Assembly: GCA_964421595.1 (NCBI GenBank)
Contig: CAYQXY010000021.1
Location: forward strand, 22,459 to 86,458
Origin: PXAP01 sp964421595
GTDB taxonomy: Bacteria; Bacteroidota; Bacteroidia; Bacteroidales; PUMT01
DNA length: 64,000 nucleotides
Direction of reading: 5' to 3'
Part shown: piece after piece, positions 25,376 through 35,475 of the stretch
Numbering within the stretch: the stretch's first letter is position 1
How the letters are laid out: the number at the start of each line of letters is the position of its first letter
The notes under the pieces: generated by a model
Database searches by the model: none
Told to the model about the DNA's origin: nothing
What the model saw: the letters and a program-made list of their open reading frames with translations, nothing else
Made by a program: the position numbers and the translations under genes

Positions 25376-28300
25376 AATTCCTGTAAATTTATTTCAGAGG
25401 AGTTTTTTAATTGCTGTTTTGACTTATATTCAGCTACCATTGAATAGAGAACCGGAACGATCAGCAGTGTGATAAGAGCAACTGTCATCCCTCCAAATGA
25501 GGGGATAGCCATCGGTATCATAATATCGGCCCCCCTGCCGGTTGATGTAAGGATTGGAAGCAGGGCAAGCAATGTGGTTGCTGTGGTCATAAGGCACGGC
25601 CTGACTCTTTTCAATCCGGCTTCCAGCACGGCCTCCCTAATCTCTTTCACACTTTCAGGTTTCAATCGTTCAAAACTCTGCTTCAGATACGTTCCAATTA
25701 CCACACCATCATCGGTTGCAATTCCAAACAAGGCAATAAACCCCACCCACACAGCAACACTAAGATTAAACGTGCGCATCTGGAACAGTTCTCTCATATT
25801 TGAACCAAGAACATTAAAATCCATAAACCATCCCTGGCCATACAGCCAAAGCATCATAAACCCTCCGGCGAAAGCCATTGCAATAGATGAGAAGATCATC
25901 AGAGCAGTAGCAGTCGACCTGAACTGAAAAAACAGGATCAGAAAAATAATTATAAGACTCAGCGGTATGACCAGTGCGAGGCGCTTTTCCGCCCTTATCT
26001 GGTTTTCATAGCTTCCTGAAAAATAGTAGTTTACACCGGCAGGGACAACAAGTTCGCCCGTATCTATCTTCTCCTGCAGATATCTCTGGGCATCCTCAAC
26101 AACTGACACTTCTGCGAAACCTGGTTGTTTGTCAAGCAATACGAACCCGACCAGAAAACTGTCCTCACTCCTTATCATTGAAGGGCCCTGGCGGTAAACG
26201 ATCTCAGAAATCTGTCCGAGTGGTATCTGTGTCCCTGTCGGCGTCGGGATCAGAACTCCCTCGATCATCTCCGGATCATCCCGCCACTCCCTTGCATACC
26301 TTGCCCTGATCGGAAATCGTTCTCTTCCTTCTACGGTGGTGCTCAGAGGCATTCCACCGATAGCGATCTCGATATAATCCTGTACATCTTTTATACTGAG
26401 TCCGTACCTTGCCATTCTGACCCTGTCAAGGTCAATTTCAAGGTAAGGCTTGCCAACTATCCTGTCGGCAAAAACTGCATTGGGATTAACCGAAGGAACC
26501 TCCTTCAGGAATCCTTCAATTTCCCTCCCAAAGTCCTCTATCGTCTGAAGATCAGGCCCGAATACCTTGATCCCCATAGGGGCACGCATGCCGGTCTGGA
26601 GCATTACAAGCCTTGTCTCGATTGGCTGAAGCTTTGGAGCAGAAGTAACTCCGGGCAGACTGGCCACCTTTACTATCTCGTTCCAGATATCATCGGGAGA
26701 ATTTATATGGTCGCGCCATTGCCAGTAATATCTTCCCCGGCGATCGGGAATAAGCTCTCCGTCATCACTCCTTTGAAAATTACCATCCCTGTCAACAGCA
26801 AATCTCAGCCGGTTTCCATTGATATCGGTAATATATTCACTTTTGTAATTGATGATATTCTCAAACATTGACATTGGTGCCGGATCAAGAGCAGTCTCAG
26901 CCCTGCCGGCTTTCCCGACAACCATATCCACTTCAGGGATTGCAGTGACAAGCATGTCAAGTTGCTGAAGGATTTTCCTGTTTTCTTCAATCCCCGAATG
27001 AGGCATTGATGTAGGCATCAACAAAAACGAACCTTCATCGAGTGATGGCATAAACTCCTTACCCATACCCGGAAATGTGTGTGTAAGTCCGCTCCACACA
27101 GAAGTAGTCCTTATGTTCATCCCAACTCTGTCACCACCTCTGGCCAGAAAACCAAATATGCCGGTAAAACCCAGCCACATATTGGCAGCCAGTAACAAAA
27201 TAAACATGGGAATAAGCAGGAACTTGATCTTATTTTCCAGGCACCATGAAAGGATAGAAGCGTAATAGCGGATAAACAGGGCAAACAAGCCGAGCACCAG
27301 TGCAACAATCAGTCCGATAAAGAAAAAGTTTATCAGCAGACTTTTTGTCACCCCAAGTGGCATCCATTCGCCAGCCAGCAGCCATACTACTGCAATGACC
27401 GAGATTCCGGCGGTTATCCAGGTTTTATATTTACTTAACCTTTCGGGGAAATGGTATTGGAGACTGTTATGTATGCCGAAAGCCATCAATACTATTCCGG
27501 CCCAGGGATACCAGAATATTGCAATTGCCAGTCCCCCGACCACCAGCAGATAGTCCACGTACAATCCAATATTTTTCCTCACAGGTCTTTTGGCAAACAG
27601 CCAGTGTGCAAAGGCAGGCATAATGGCGATTGTAAAGATCAAAGCCGAGATCAGCGCAAAGGTTTTGGTATATGCCAGCGGACCGAATAGTTTGCCTTCT
27701 GCAGCCTGGAGGGTGAATACCGGCAGGAAGCTTACTATTGTTGTGCTTACAGCAGTCAGTATTGCAGAACCTACCTCTGTAGTTGCATTGTATATTGTTG
27801 TAAGCAACGATTCAGATTTCGCGGCTTCCTTCATGTGACGGAGTATATTTTCGCTAAGTATTATCCCCAGGTCAACCATCGTACCAATGGCAATGGCAAT
27901 CCCCGAAAGGGCAACAATATTAGCATCTACACCGGCATACTTCATAAAAATGAAACTCATCAGCACAGATAATGGCAAAAGTGCGGAAATAAGCAGTGAT
28001 GCCCTCAAATTAAACACCATGACAATAATTACTATTATGGTAATGAGTATCTGCAGGCTGATTGCATCGTACAGAGTCCCCAGGGTCTCATATATTAATC
28101 CGGTGCGATCATAAAAAGGGACTATTGTAACTTTCGATACCGTGCCATCATCGAGGATCTTCTCCGGAAGTCCTATTGCGATCTCAGCAATTTTTTGCTT
28201 TACATTATCTATTACAGCCAGGGGGTTATCGCCATATCTGGCTATTACAATCCCTCCTACGGCCTCGGCACCTGATTTATCAAGTATCCCGCCCATGGTG

Positions 28301-29166
28301 CGTACCTGGGGGCCGATGTTAACCATCGCAACATCACGTATGCGAATCGGAACATTATCATTTACCGCAACCACGGCCTCTTCGATGTCTTCAAGTGTTT
28401 CAACATAACCAAGACCCCTGATATAATACTCCACCTTGTTGATCTCAATGGTATTTGCACTGACATCAATATTGCTGTTCCTGACCGCCATCATAACATC
28501 CATAAGCGAGACATCATGCGCCTTCATTGCAACAGGATCAAGATCAACCTGGTACTCTTTAATATATCCACCAACAGAAGCAACTTCGGATACCCCGAGG
28601 GCACCTGTGAGTGCATATCTGACATAAAAATCCTGGATTGACCTCAGTTCATGCAGGTCCCATCCTCCTGCAGGATTGCCATCCCTGTCACGTCCCTCGA
28701 GTGTGTACCAGTAGACCTGGCCCAGTGCTGTTGCGTCAGGCCCGAGTTGTGGCTGCACCTCATCAGGCAGGAGTCCTGAAGGCAGCGAATTCAGTTTCTC
28801 AAGTACCCTGGAACGACTCCAGTAAAATTCAATATCTTCATCAAAAATGATGTAGATACTTGAAAACCCGAACATCGATGTGCTCCTGATACTTGTTACC
28901 CCCGGCATACCAAGGAGTGACGTAGTAAGCGGATAGGTTATCTGATCCTCCACATCAAGCGGCGACCTGCCCATCCATTCGGTGAAGACAATCTGCTGAT
29001 TCTCTCCGATATCAGGAATAGCATCGACAGGGACCGGATCACGGGGAATAAAGCCAATATCCCAGTTGAACGGGGCTGTTGCTATTCCCCATACAATTAT
29101 GAGCGCCAGAAGGAGAACCGTGACAAGCTTTTGTTCCAGAAAAAACTTTATTATCTGATTTAGCAT
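25372..29166 (-). CDS. cusA: Heavy-metal RND efflux pump (CusA/CzcA family)
   Basis: The 1264-residue inner-membrane pump shows the HME-RND pattern: PVDAIPDIGENQQIVFTEW near 47-64, GIAIAIGTMVD at 422-432 with the proton-relay Asp432, FGIATDDGVVIGTYL in the second half, and TATTLLALLPILTSTGRGADIMIPM near the end. The GIAIAIGxMVD form is closest to Cu/Ag (Cus) pumps. It is over 200 residues longer than E. coli CusA. Extra hydrophobic segments lie at about 539-562, 583-600 and 608-634, and more sequence at 667-700, between the sixth membrane helix and the second half. It uses proton flow to drive metal from the periplasm outward with CusB and the TolC-family protein. It is the first gene of the cluster. 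Confidence 0.95.
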   Translation of the reverse strand: MLNQIIKFFLEQKLVTVLLLALIIVWGIATAPFNWDIGFIPRDPVPVDAIPDIGENQQIVFTEWMGRSPLDVEDQITYPLTTSLLGMPGVTSIRSTSMFGFSSIYIIFDEDIEFYWSRSRVLEKLNSLPSGLLPDEVQPQLGPDATALGQVYWYTLEGRDRDGNPAGGWDLHELRSIQDFYVRYALTGALGVSEVASVGGYIKEYQVDLDPVAMKAHDVSLMDVMMAVRNSNIDVSANTIEINKVEYYIRGLGYVETLEDIEEAVVAVNDNVPIRIRDVAMVNIGPQVRTMGGILDKSGAEAVGGIVIARYGDNPLAVIDNVKQKIAEIAIGLPEKILDDGTVSKVTIVPFYDRTGLIYETLGTLYDAISLQILITIIVIIVMVFNLRASLLISALLPLSVLMSFIFMKYAGVDANIVALSGIAIAIGTMVDLGIILSENILRHMKEAAKSESLLTTIYNATTEVGSAILTAVSTTIVSFLPVFTLQAAEGKLFGPLAYTKTFALISALIFTIAIMPAFAHWLFAKRPVRKNIGLYVDYLLVVGGLAIAIFWYPWAGIVLMAFGIHNSLQYHFPERLSKYKTWITAGISVIAVVWLLAGEWMPLGVTKSLLINFFFIGLIVALVLGLFALFIRYYASILSWCLENKIKFLLIPMFILLLAANMWLGFTGIFGFLARGGDRVGMNIRTTSVWSGLTHTFPGMGKEFMPSLDEGSFLLMPTSMPHSGIEENRKILQQLDMLVTAIPEVDMVVGKAGRAETALDPAPMSMFENIINYKSEYITDINGNRLRFAVDRDGNFQRSDDGELIPDRRGRYYWQWRDHINSPDDIWNEIVKVASLPGVTSAPKLQPIETRLVMLQTGMRAPMGIKVFGPDLQTIEDFGREIEGFLKEVPSVNPNAVFADRIVGKPYLEIDLDRVRMARYGLSIKDVQDYIEIAIGGMPLSTTVEGRERFPIRARYAREWRDDPEMIEGVLIPTPTGTQIPLGQISEIVYRQGPSMIRSEDSFLVGFVLLDKQPGFAEVSVVEDAQRYLQEKIDTGELVVPAGVNYYFSGSYENQIRAEKRLALVIPLSLIIIFLILFFQFRSTATALMIFSSIAMAFAGGFMMLWLYGQGWFMDFNVLGSNMRELFQMRTFNLSVAVWVGFIALFGIATDDGVVIGTYLKQSFERLKPESVKEIREAVLEAGLKRVRPCLMTTATTLLALLPILTSTGRGADIMIPMAIPSFGGMTVALITLLIVPVLYSMVAEYKSKQQLKNSSEINLQEL

Positions 29167-29637
29167 TTATATTTCTTTTATAGATCGTTACAGGTTTAAC
29201 CTAACTCGTACCATAGTAAACTCCAAAACTTTAATTTAGTTTAAAGCAGGAATTGCAGGAAAGAGGTTTCTTTTAAGCTGGCTCTTGCAGAAGTGGTAAA
29301 ATCTTGTATTTCTGCAAAGTGGATTGGTAACTTAAAATTACAGCCTTATTGCCGGAATACAAATAAAGATCCTGTTAAACAAGTCTCTGTTATTGTATAG
29401 CATGATAAGGAGAAAGAATCTCTTTCCCTGACGTTTAGCCGGTAAGATATTTATAAAAGAAAGGACTGAACCAGAACAGGAATATCCCGGTCAGCCGGAA
29501 GAACAATTAAAGCGGTTATGTTATTGGCAGAAGGTTTGACAGTGTTATTTCCTGTAGTGGCCGTCAATTTCCAACAATATGGTAACCGGGAAGCATAATT
29601 AAATGGGTTACCCCGTACCCGTATATAATAATCACAA
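29167..29637. other. Spacer between cusA and the DUF59 gene
   Basis: This gap of 471 bases holds the promoter of the cus cluster and the 3' end of the suf transcript. I see a 7-bp inverted repeat GGTAACC/GGTTACC (29581-29587 and 29607-29613) and no clear T-run terminator. A 68-codon minus-strand frame (29451-29657) is not convincing. No RNA gene or consensus promoter was found. Confidence 0.4.
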
Positions 29638-29961
29638 CTAAAGCAGTCCGAGATCAAGCATGGCCTCCTCGGTCATCATACTTTTCTCCCACGGCGGGTC
29701 GAAAGTCAGATTGATAACAAGGTCATTAACCCCCTCAACGGCCCTGACCTTTTCGTTAATCTCAGCCATAAGCTCATCAACCATAGGACAATTTGGTGCC
29801 GTCAGGGTCATTACTACCTCTACTTTTCCACCCTCCTCTACTATAATCTCATAAATCAGTCCGAGATCATATATATTGACAGGAATTTCCGGATCATAGA
29901 TATTTTTCAGGACCAGTCCTATTTCACTTTCCAGTTCAAGATATTTATTTTGTTCTTCCAT
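29638..29961 (-). CDS. MIP18/DUF59-family Fe-S assembly protein (SufT-like)
   Basis: The 107-residue protein has the DUF59 core: IYDPEIPVNIYDLGLIYEI, the loop LTAPNCPM with a conserved Cys, and NLTFDPPWEKSMM. Relatives (SufT, the MIP18/CIA2 family) help mature Fe-S proteins and deliver clusters to targets. It lies 4 bases after sufE and is the last gene of the suf operon, which supports that role. It is cytoplasmic. Nothing is missing compared with short-form family members. Confidence 0.93.
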   Translation of the reverse strand: MEEQNKYLELESEIGLVLKNIYDPEIPVNIYDLGLIYEIIVEEGGKVEVVMTLTAPNCPMVDELMAEINEKVRAVEGVNDLVINLTFDPPWEKSMMTEEAMLDLGLL

Positions 29962-29965
29962 AAGT

Positions 29966-30397
29966 TCACGAGTTTTGTTTCATCTTCGTCTGATATGCCA
30001 GGGCATATAGCTTCATCTGTTTTACCATTGAGACAAGTCCGTTAGACCTGGTAGGAGAAAGATTTTCCTTCAACCCAATCCTGTCAATAAAAAACAGGTC
30101 GTTATCAAGAATCTCCCCGGGCTGCCTGTTGGAAATGACACGCACAAGCAGGGCTATTATGCCCTTTGTAATAATGGCATCACTGTCGGCCGTAAAAACT
30201 ATTTTCCCGTCTTCAAGCTCCGATTTCAGCCATACCTTGGACTGGCATCCTTCAATCAGGAATTCAGGTGTTTTGTATTTAGCGTTGATAACAGGAAGAG
30301 ATTTACTAATATCAATCAGATAATTATACTTATCCAGCCAATCTTCGAAAACCTCAAACTCTTCAACTATTTCCTGCTGAACCTCATTCATTGTCAT
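29966..30397 (-). CDS. sufE: SufE-family cysteine-desulfurase activator
   Basis: The 143-residue protein has the sulfur-accepting Cys in FLIEGCQSKVW and the family motif SPTRSNGLVSMVKQMK. SufE takes persulfide sulfur from SufS and passes it to the SufBCD scaffold. The gene comes directly after sufS in the operon, 15 bases apart. Its start is either ATG at 30397 or at 30391; the difference is two residues. It is cytoplasmic and of normal length. Confidence 0.95.
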   Translation of the reverse strand: MTMNEVQQEIVEEFEVFEDWLDKYNYLIDISKSLPVINAKYKTPEFLIEGCQSKVWLKSELEDGKIVFTADSDAIITKGIIALLVRVISNRQPGEILDNDLFFIDRIGLKENLSPTRSNGLVSMVKQMKLYALAYQTKMKQNS

Positions 30398-30412
30398 TTT
30401 TGAGCAACTTAA

Positions 30413-31654
30413 TTATTCGAACATCTGTTTAACTTTCAGGATTGCTTCGCATAAACGATCAATCTCCTCGTGTGTATTGTAAAATGAAAGCGAAGCCCTT
30501 ATTGTCCCTCTAATGCCGAACCGCTCCATAACCGGCTGGGCACAATGATTGCCGGTACGGACGGCTATACCATACTTATCAATAATCATACCAGCGTCGT
30601 AGGGATGGATATCTTCGAGTAAAAAAGACAAAACGCTGATCTTGTGTTCCGCCTGTCCGTACAAGTGCAACCTGTCTATCTCCCGGAGTCTCATGGTGCC
30701 ATATTCAAGCAGGTCTTTTTCGTACACTGCAATCTCTTCAAGTCCTGTCTCTTCCAGGTAGTTAAGCGCAGCAGCCATCCCTATGGCCCCTACATAATTA
30801 GGTGTGCCTGCCTCAAATTTAAAGGGAAGACGATTGAATGTGGTCTTTTCAAAACTGACCTTGTCAACCATCTCACCACCTGTCTGGTAAGGAGGAATCT
30901 CCTCAAGGAACTTCTCCTTCCCATACAGCACCCCTATTCCAGTCGGACCATACATTTTATGCCCGGAAAAAGCATAAAAATCAGCATCTATCTCCCGGAC
31001 ATCAACCTTCTCGTGCTGAACGGCCTGAGCCCCGTCAACAAGCACCGGCACTCCGCTGCGGTGGGCAATATCAATAATTTCCTTCACGGGATTTTTGGTG
31101 CCGATAGAATTTGCAACATGGGTAACAGAAACAATCCTGGTTTTCGGAGAAATAAGCTTTTCAAATTCACCAATCATCAACTCACCGTTATCACTCATCG
31201 GTATAATTTTCAGGATCGCCGATTTTCGCTCGCACAACATTTGCCAGGGAATAATATTGGCATGATGCTCCATGGCAGAAATTATTATCTCATCTCCCTT
31301 ATGTACATATTTTTCGCCAAAGCTAAATGCTACCAGGTTAATCGATGCTGTAGTGCCAGCTGTAAAAATGATCTCATGATCGTGCCGGGCATTTATGTAC
31401 CTGCGAACGGTTTCCCGGGCCTGCTCGAACTGGTTTGTTGTCAGGTCACTAAGAAAATGTACTCCCCGGTGTATATTGCTGTTGGTCTCACGGTAAACTG
31501 CATCCATACATTCCATAACGGCTGCAGGCTTTTGAGTAGTGGCAGCATTGTCAAAATAAACAAAAGGTTTATTATGCACCTTTCGGTGAAGTATAGGAAA
31601 ATCACTTCTGACCTTATCTATATTGAATTTAAGTGTAACAGGATTTTTATCCAT
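30413..31654 (-). CDS. sufS: Cysteine desulfurase SufS
   Basis: The 413-residue PLP enzyme has YFDNAATTQKP near the start, SAMEHHANIIPWQ, the PLP lysine in SGHKMYGPTG, and the catalytic Cys in TGNHCAQPVMERFG near the C-terminus, as in group II desulfurases. It removes sulfur from cysteine for Fe-S clusters, with SufE as acceptor. I chose the ATG at 31654; the TTG at 31672 lies right after the sufD stop and adds six unlikely residues. It is fourth in the suf operon. Confidence 0.97.
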   Translation of the reverse strand: MDKNPVTLKFNIDKVRSDFPILHRKVHNKPFVYFDNAATTQKPAAVMECMDAVYRETNSNIHRGVHFLSDLTTNQFEQARETVRRYINARHDHEIIFTAGTTASINLVAFSFGEKYVHKGDEIIISAMEHHANIIPWQMLCERKSAILKIIPMSDNGELMIGEFEKLISPKTRIVSVTHVANSIGTKNPVKEIIDIAHRSGVPVLVDGAQAVQHEKVDVREIDADFYAFSGHKMYGPTGIGVLYGKEKFLEEIPPYQTGGEMVDKVSFEKTTFNRLPFKFEAGTPNYVGAIGMAAALNYLEETGLEEIAVYEKDLLEYGTMRLREIDRLHLYGQAEHKISVLSFLLEDIHPYDAGMIIDKYGIAVRTGNHCAQPVMERFGIRGTIRASLSFYNTHEEIDRLCEAILKVKQMFE

Positions 31655-31672
31655 ATATAGTTTATATAACAA

Positions 31673-33043
31673 TTATCCGCAATGCATGGCACAATTATTA
31701 CACCTGCTGAGTTCACCACGCAATCGTTTATTGACCAGATCGTCTATCCTGTCTCGCAGGCTCTCCACCTTGATCTGTCCAATTACCTCATGAGCGAAGG
31801 CAAACATCAGCATCAGTCTTGCTTCACGCTGATCGATACCCCTTGATCTCATATAAAAAAGTGCATTCTCATCAATCTGGCCCATTGTCGAACCATGACT
31901 GCATTTTACATCATCTGCATAGATCTCAAGCTGCGGGCGGGAATACATACGTGCATCGTCGGTGAGAAGTACGTTGTTATTCGACTGGTATGCATTTGTT
32001 TTCTGAGCATCCCTGCGGACAAGGATGCGGCCGTTAAATGACCCGGAGGAAAAATCATCCAAAACACCTTTGTACAGCTGATTGCTAAAACAATTCGGAC
32101 TGGCATGGTCAATATATACATAATTATCGATATGCTGCCCCTTGTCAGCCAACGTCAGTCCAATACTGTGATTCTCACAATTCTCGCCATTGAGCCTGAC
32201 AAATACATTGTTTCTGATAAATCCACCATGTAGTGAAATTATATTAGATGCCAGATTTGATTTCTCCTCCTGAAAAGAGAAAGAGTGAGTGATCTGGGAG
32301 GAACCGTTATGCTCGTTCTGGATCCTTGTTATATTGACAACCGACCTCTTTCCGGCATAAACTTCATTAACGGAATTTGTCAGGAACCGGTGTGCCGAAA
32401 GGCTATGGTCGCATATTACAATATTTGACTCAGCATCTTCTTCAGTAATGAACAGATTCCTGTGCTGGGCCATATGCCCCACGTCACCAATCATAATGTT
32501 AACGATCTGGATTGGCTTTTCCATTCGCTGGCCTTTTGGCACATAAATAAATATGCCGTCCTGTGCAAATGCGGTATTTAAAGCAACAAGTCCGTCTTTT
32601 GATGTATCAGCATATTTTCCGTAATGCCTTTCTACAATTTCGGGATACTCCTTTGCCGCTCTGACCAGACTGCCGGTTATTATCCCTCCGGGCAATTTAT
32701 TAAGTTGCTGGTGACCATTGTTATAATAATGGCCGTTTACAAGCAACAGTAAATTGGTGTCCAGGTCAGGAACATCACAATGGAAAATCTCCTTTACTTT
32801 AAAATTGATTTTTTGTTCTCCAAACCGCTTTTCCAGTTTTGTACTGAATACTCCCTGTATATCGGCATAACGGTATTCCTCTCCGCTCTTTGCGGGGAAC
32901 CCCAGCTGGCCGAACATTCTGGCAGCAGCGTCCCTGTGAACATTCATCAGGGGTGCGGAATTTGCCGCTATTTCATTAGCATTGTCCCTGTATAAATTCT
33001 GGAATTCATCCACTAATGAAATATTTTCTGTTATTATACTCAT
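31673..33043 (-). CDS. sufD: Fe-S cluster assembly protein SufD
   Basis: The 456-residue protein is a beta-helix partner of SufB: EEYRYADIQGVF near the start, LLLVNGHYY, AQDGIFIYVPKGQRMEKPIQIVN, the repeat region with SFNGRILVRRDAQKTNAYQSN and SRPQLEIYADDVKCSHGSTMGQID, and the end CNNCAMHCG. SufD with SufB and SufC forms the scaffold that builds clusters and brings in iron. The C-terminal Cys-rich tail is seen in homologues of this phylum. It is third in the operon, 22 bases after sufC. Confidence 0.96.
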   Translation of the reverse strand: MSIITENISLVDEFQNLYRDNANEIAANSAPLMNVHRDAAARMFGQLGFPAKSGEEYRYADIQGVFSTKLEKRFGEQKINFKVKEIFHCDVPDLDTNLLLLVNGHYYNNGHQQLNKLPGGIITGSLVRAAKEYPEIVERHYGKYADTSKDGLVALNTAFAQDGIFIYVPKGQRMEKPIQIVNIMIGDVGHMAQHRNLFITEEDAESNIVICDHSLSAHRFLTNSVNEVYAGKRSVVNITRIQNEHNGSSQITHSFSFQEEKSNLASNIISLHGGFIRNNVFVRLNGENCENHSIGLTLADKGQHIDNYVYIDHASPNCFSNQLYKGVLDDFSSGSFNGRILVRRDAQKTNAYQSNNNVLLTDDARMYSRPQLEIYADDVKCSHGSTMGQIDENALFYMRSRGIDQREARLMLMFAFAHEVIGQIKVESLRDRIDDLVNKRLRGELSRCNNCAMHCG

Positions 33044-33065
33044 TATATTATCCCTTCAATAATAA

Positions 33066-33821
33066 TCAAAAGTTAACCTCCTCATTGCGTACCCAGTCAT
33101 AACCTTTGTCCTCAAGCAGAAGCGCAAGCTCCTTGCCACCCGACCTGACTATACGACCTTTATAGAGAATATGCACAAAATCAGGAACTATATAATCAAG
33201 CAACCTCTGGTAATGGGTAATTATTATCGTTGCATTGTCGGGGGCTTTCAGGTTGTTAACCCCTTTTGAAACTACCCGCAGGGCATCTATATCCAGGCCC
33301 GAATCAGTTTCATCGAGTATTGCAAGTTTCGGTTCAAGCATCGCCATCTGGAAGATCTCATTCTTTTTCTTTTCACCACCGGAAAAGCCTTCATTGACCG
33401 ATCTGTTGGTAAGTGATGAGTCAATTTCGACAAGTTCTTTTTTCTCCCTGAGCTTCTTGAGAAAGTCCGACGCACTTAATGGTTTTTCACCCCTGTGTTT
33501 ACGCATTTCATTGATAGCGGTCTTCAAAAAATTCACCATGCTGACCCCCGGAATCTCAATTGGATACTGGAAACCAAGGAACAGTCCGTTTTTTGCACGT
33601 TCCTCGGGCGATTGTTCAAGCAGGTCTTCGCCCATATAAAGTACCTCTCCCGAAGTAACCTCATAAATGTCCCTGCCGGCAAGAACTGCAGCAAGTGTAC
33701 TTTTACCCGAACCATTAGGACCCATGATGGCGTGCACCTCACCAGGTTTAACTTCAAGGTTTACCCCCTTTAAAATCTCTTCACCATTAATTGAAGCTCT
33801 TAATTCTTTAATAACTAGCAT
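33066..33821 (-). CDS. sufC: Fe-S cluster assembly ATPase SufC
   Basis: The 251-residue ABC-type ATPase has Walker A GPNGSGKST at 34-42, the signature region NEGFSGGEKKKNE, Walker B AILDETDSGLD and the switch ITHYQRLL. The Glu-Lys-Lys after the signature is typical of SufC. It has no membrane segments and drives the SufBD scaffold in the cytoplasm. It is second in the operon, 93 bases after sufB. Confidence 0.97.
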   Translation of the reverse strand: MLVIKELRASINGEEILKGVNLEVKPGEVHAIMGPNGSGKSTLAAVLAGRDIYEVTSGEVLYMGEDLLEQSPEERAKNGLFLGFQYPIEIPGVSMVNFLKTAINEMRKHRGEKPLSASDFLKKLREKKELVEIDSSLTNRSVNEGFSGGEKKKNEIFQMAMLEPKLAILDETDSGLDIDALRVVSKGVNNLKAPDNATIIITHYQRLLDYIVPDFVHILYKGRIVRSGGKELALLLEDKGYDWVRNEEVNF

Positions 33822-33914
33822 ATTTTTAGGAATTTAATACTTAGAAAAAATTAAAATTTAACAACCCGGGATTATATGAATAACCGGTATTTTATTTATA
33901 CAAACCCGGAAATA

Positions 33915-35363
33915 TTACCCGACACTTCCTTCCAGACTTATCTGAAGCAGTTTTTGAGCTTCAACGGCAAACTCCATTGGAAGCTTGTTGAGTACCTCCT
34001 TGGCATATCCATTTACAATGAGGCCGATTGCGTCTTCTGTTGAAATCCCCCTCTGGTTGCAATAGAATATCTGATCTTCGCCAATCTTCGAAGTAGTTGC
34101 TTCATGTTCAATTACGGCCGATCTGTTATTAGCCTCAATATAAGGGAATGTATGGGCACCACACTTATCACCCAGTAACAGTGAGTCACACTGGCTGAAA
34201 TTACGGGCATTTTCAGCTCCCCGTAGCACCTTTACCAGTCCGCGATAACTATTATCGCTATATCCCCCGCTTATACCCTTTGAAACAATTATGCTCTTGC
34301 TGTTTTTTCCAATATGTATCATCTTGGTGCCTGTATCAGCCTGTTGATGATTATTGGTTACGGCAACGGAATAAAATTCACCAGTTGTATTGTCCCCTTT
34401 TAGTATACAGCTCGGGTACTTCCAGGTGACTGCCGATCCGGTTTCAACCTGTGTCCACGATATTTTGGAATTGTCTCCCTTGCATATGCCTCTTTTAGTT
34501 ACAAAATTATATATTCCACCTTTACCCTCCTTATTTCCGGGATACCAGTTCTGTACGGTGGCATATTTAACTTCTGCACTTTCCATGGCAACTATCTCAA
34601 CAATTGCAGCATGCAGTTGATTTTCATCCCGCATGGGTGCAGTACACCCTTCCAGATAACTTACATAACTCTTATCCTCTGCAACAATCAGAGTTCGTTC
34701 AAATTGACCTGTATTTGCTGCGTTTATCCTGAAATAAGTGGAAAGCTCCATTGGACAGCGAACTCCCCTGGGAATATAACAGAATGACCCGTCACTAAAA
34801 ACAGCAGAGTTAAGCGCCGCAAAATAATTGTCGGTATAAGGTACAACTGATCCCATATATTTCCTTACCAGATCAGGATGTTCTCTTACTGCTTCACTGA
34901 AAGAGCAAAAGATAATCCCCATTTCAGCAAGGTTCTCCTTAAAGGTAGTCTTGACAGAAATACTGTCCATTACAGCATCTACTGCAACACCTGAAAGATG
35001 CTTCTGTTCCTCAAGAGGAATACCGAGTTTATTGAATGTTTCGAGTAATTCAGGGTCTACTTCATCAAGGCTGTTGAGTTTAGCCTTCTGTCTTGGGGCG
35101 GAATAATATATCTGGTCCTGGTAATCTATTACAGGTATTTTAAGATGTGCCCACTCCGGCATTTCCATCGTAAGCCAATGTCGATAAGCCTTAAGACGGA
35201 ATTCAAGCATAAACTCAGGTTCATCCTTCTTAGATGAGATGAGCCTGACAACATCTTCACTTAATCCCCTCGCTATTGAATCCGATTCAATGTCTGAGAA
35301 AAAGCCATACTTATAATCGCTGGTGGTTACATCATTTAGTATCTGGTCTTGTTCTTTTTGCAT
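33915..35363 (-). CDS. sufB: Fe-S cluster assembly protein SufB
   Basis: The 482-residue protein is the main scaffold: FRLKAYRHWLTMEMPEWAHLKI, DNYFAALNSAVFSDGSFCYIP, EGCTAPMRDENQLHAAIVEIVA (with a Cys), and SQCDSLLLGDKCGAHTFPYIEANN with the conserved Cys residues near the C-terminus. It accepts sulfur and forms the nascent cluster with SufC and SufD. It is the first gene of the suf operon, divergent from thiL. A minus-strand -7 element is about 115 bases upstream of its ATG. Confidence 0.97.
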   Translation of the reverse strand: MQKEQDQILNDVTTSDYKYGFFSDIESDSIARGLSEDVVRLISSKKDEPEFMLEFRLKAYRHWLTMEMPEWAHLKIPVIDYQDQIYYSAPRQKAKLNSLDEVDPELLETFNKLGIPLEEQKHLSGVAVDAVMDSISVKTTFKENLAEMGIIFCSFSEAVREHPDLVRKYMGSVVPYTDNYFAALNSAVFSDGSFCYIPRGVRCPMELSTYFRINAANTGQFERTLIVAEDKSYVSYLEGCTAPMRDENQLHAAIVEIVAMESAEVKYATVQNWYPGNKEGKGGIYNFVTKRGICKGDNSKISWTQVETGSAVTWKYPSCILKGDNTTGEFYSVAVTNNHQQADTGTKMIHIGKNSKSIIVSKGISGGYSDNSYRGLVKVLRGAENARNFSQCDSLLLGDKCGAHTFPYIEANNRSAVIEHEATTSKIGEDQIFYCNQRGISTEDAIGLIVNGYAKEVLNKLPMEFAVEAQKLLQISLEGSVG

Positions 35364-35406
35364 GCCTGATTTTTATATACTTGTTTAAAAAAACAAACTT
35401 CTTTAA

Positions 35407-35414
35407 TAACTTTG
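35407..35414 (+). promoter_or_regulatory. -7 element TAACTTTG directed toward thiL
   Basis: This is a full match to TAnnTTTG, on the plus strand, 123 bases before the chosen thiL ATG. A TTG about 23 bases upstream is a weak -33. Confidence 0.45.
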
Positions 35415-35475
35415 TAACTATTGTGTATTGTGATTATTGTGCAAATGATCACGCTATATTTAATCTAAATAAGTG

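Noticed and set aside
29451..29657. A 68-codon minus-strand frame in the cusA-suf gap
   Set aside because: It overlaps the end of the DUF59 gene and shows no motif.
30644..31660. A 338-codon frame antisense to sufS
   Set aside because: It is a shadow of the sufS codon pattern; the sense protein is complete and conserved.
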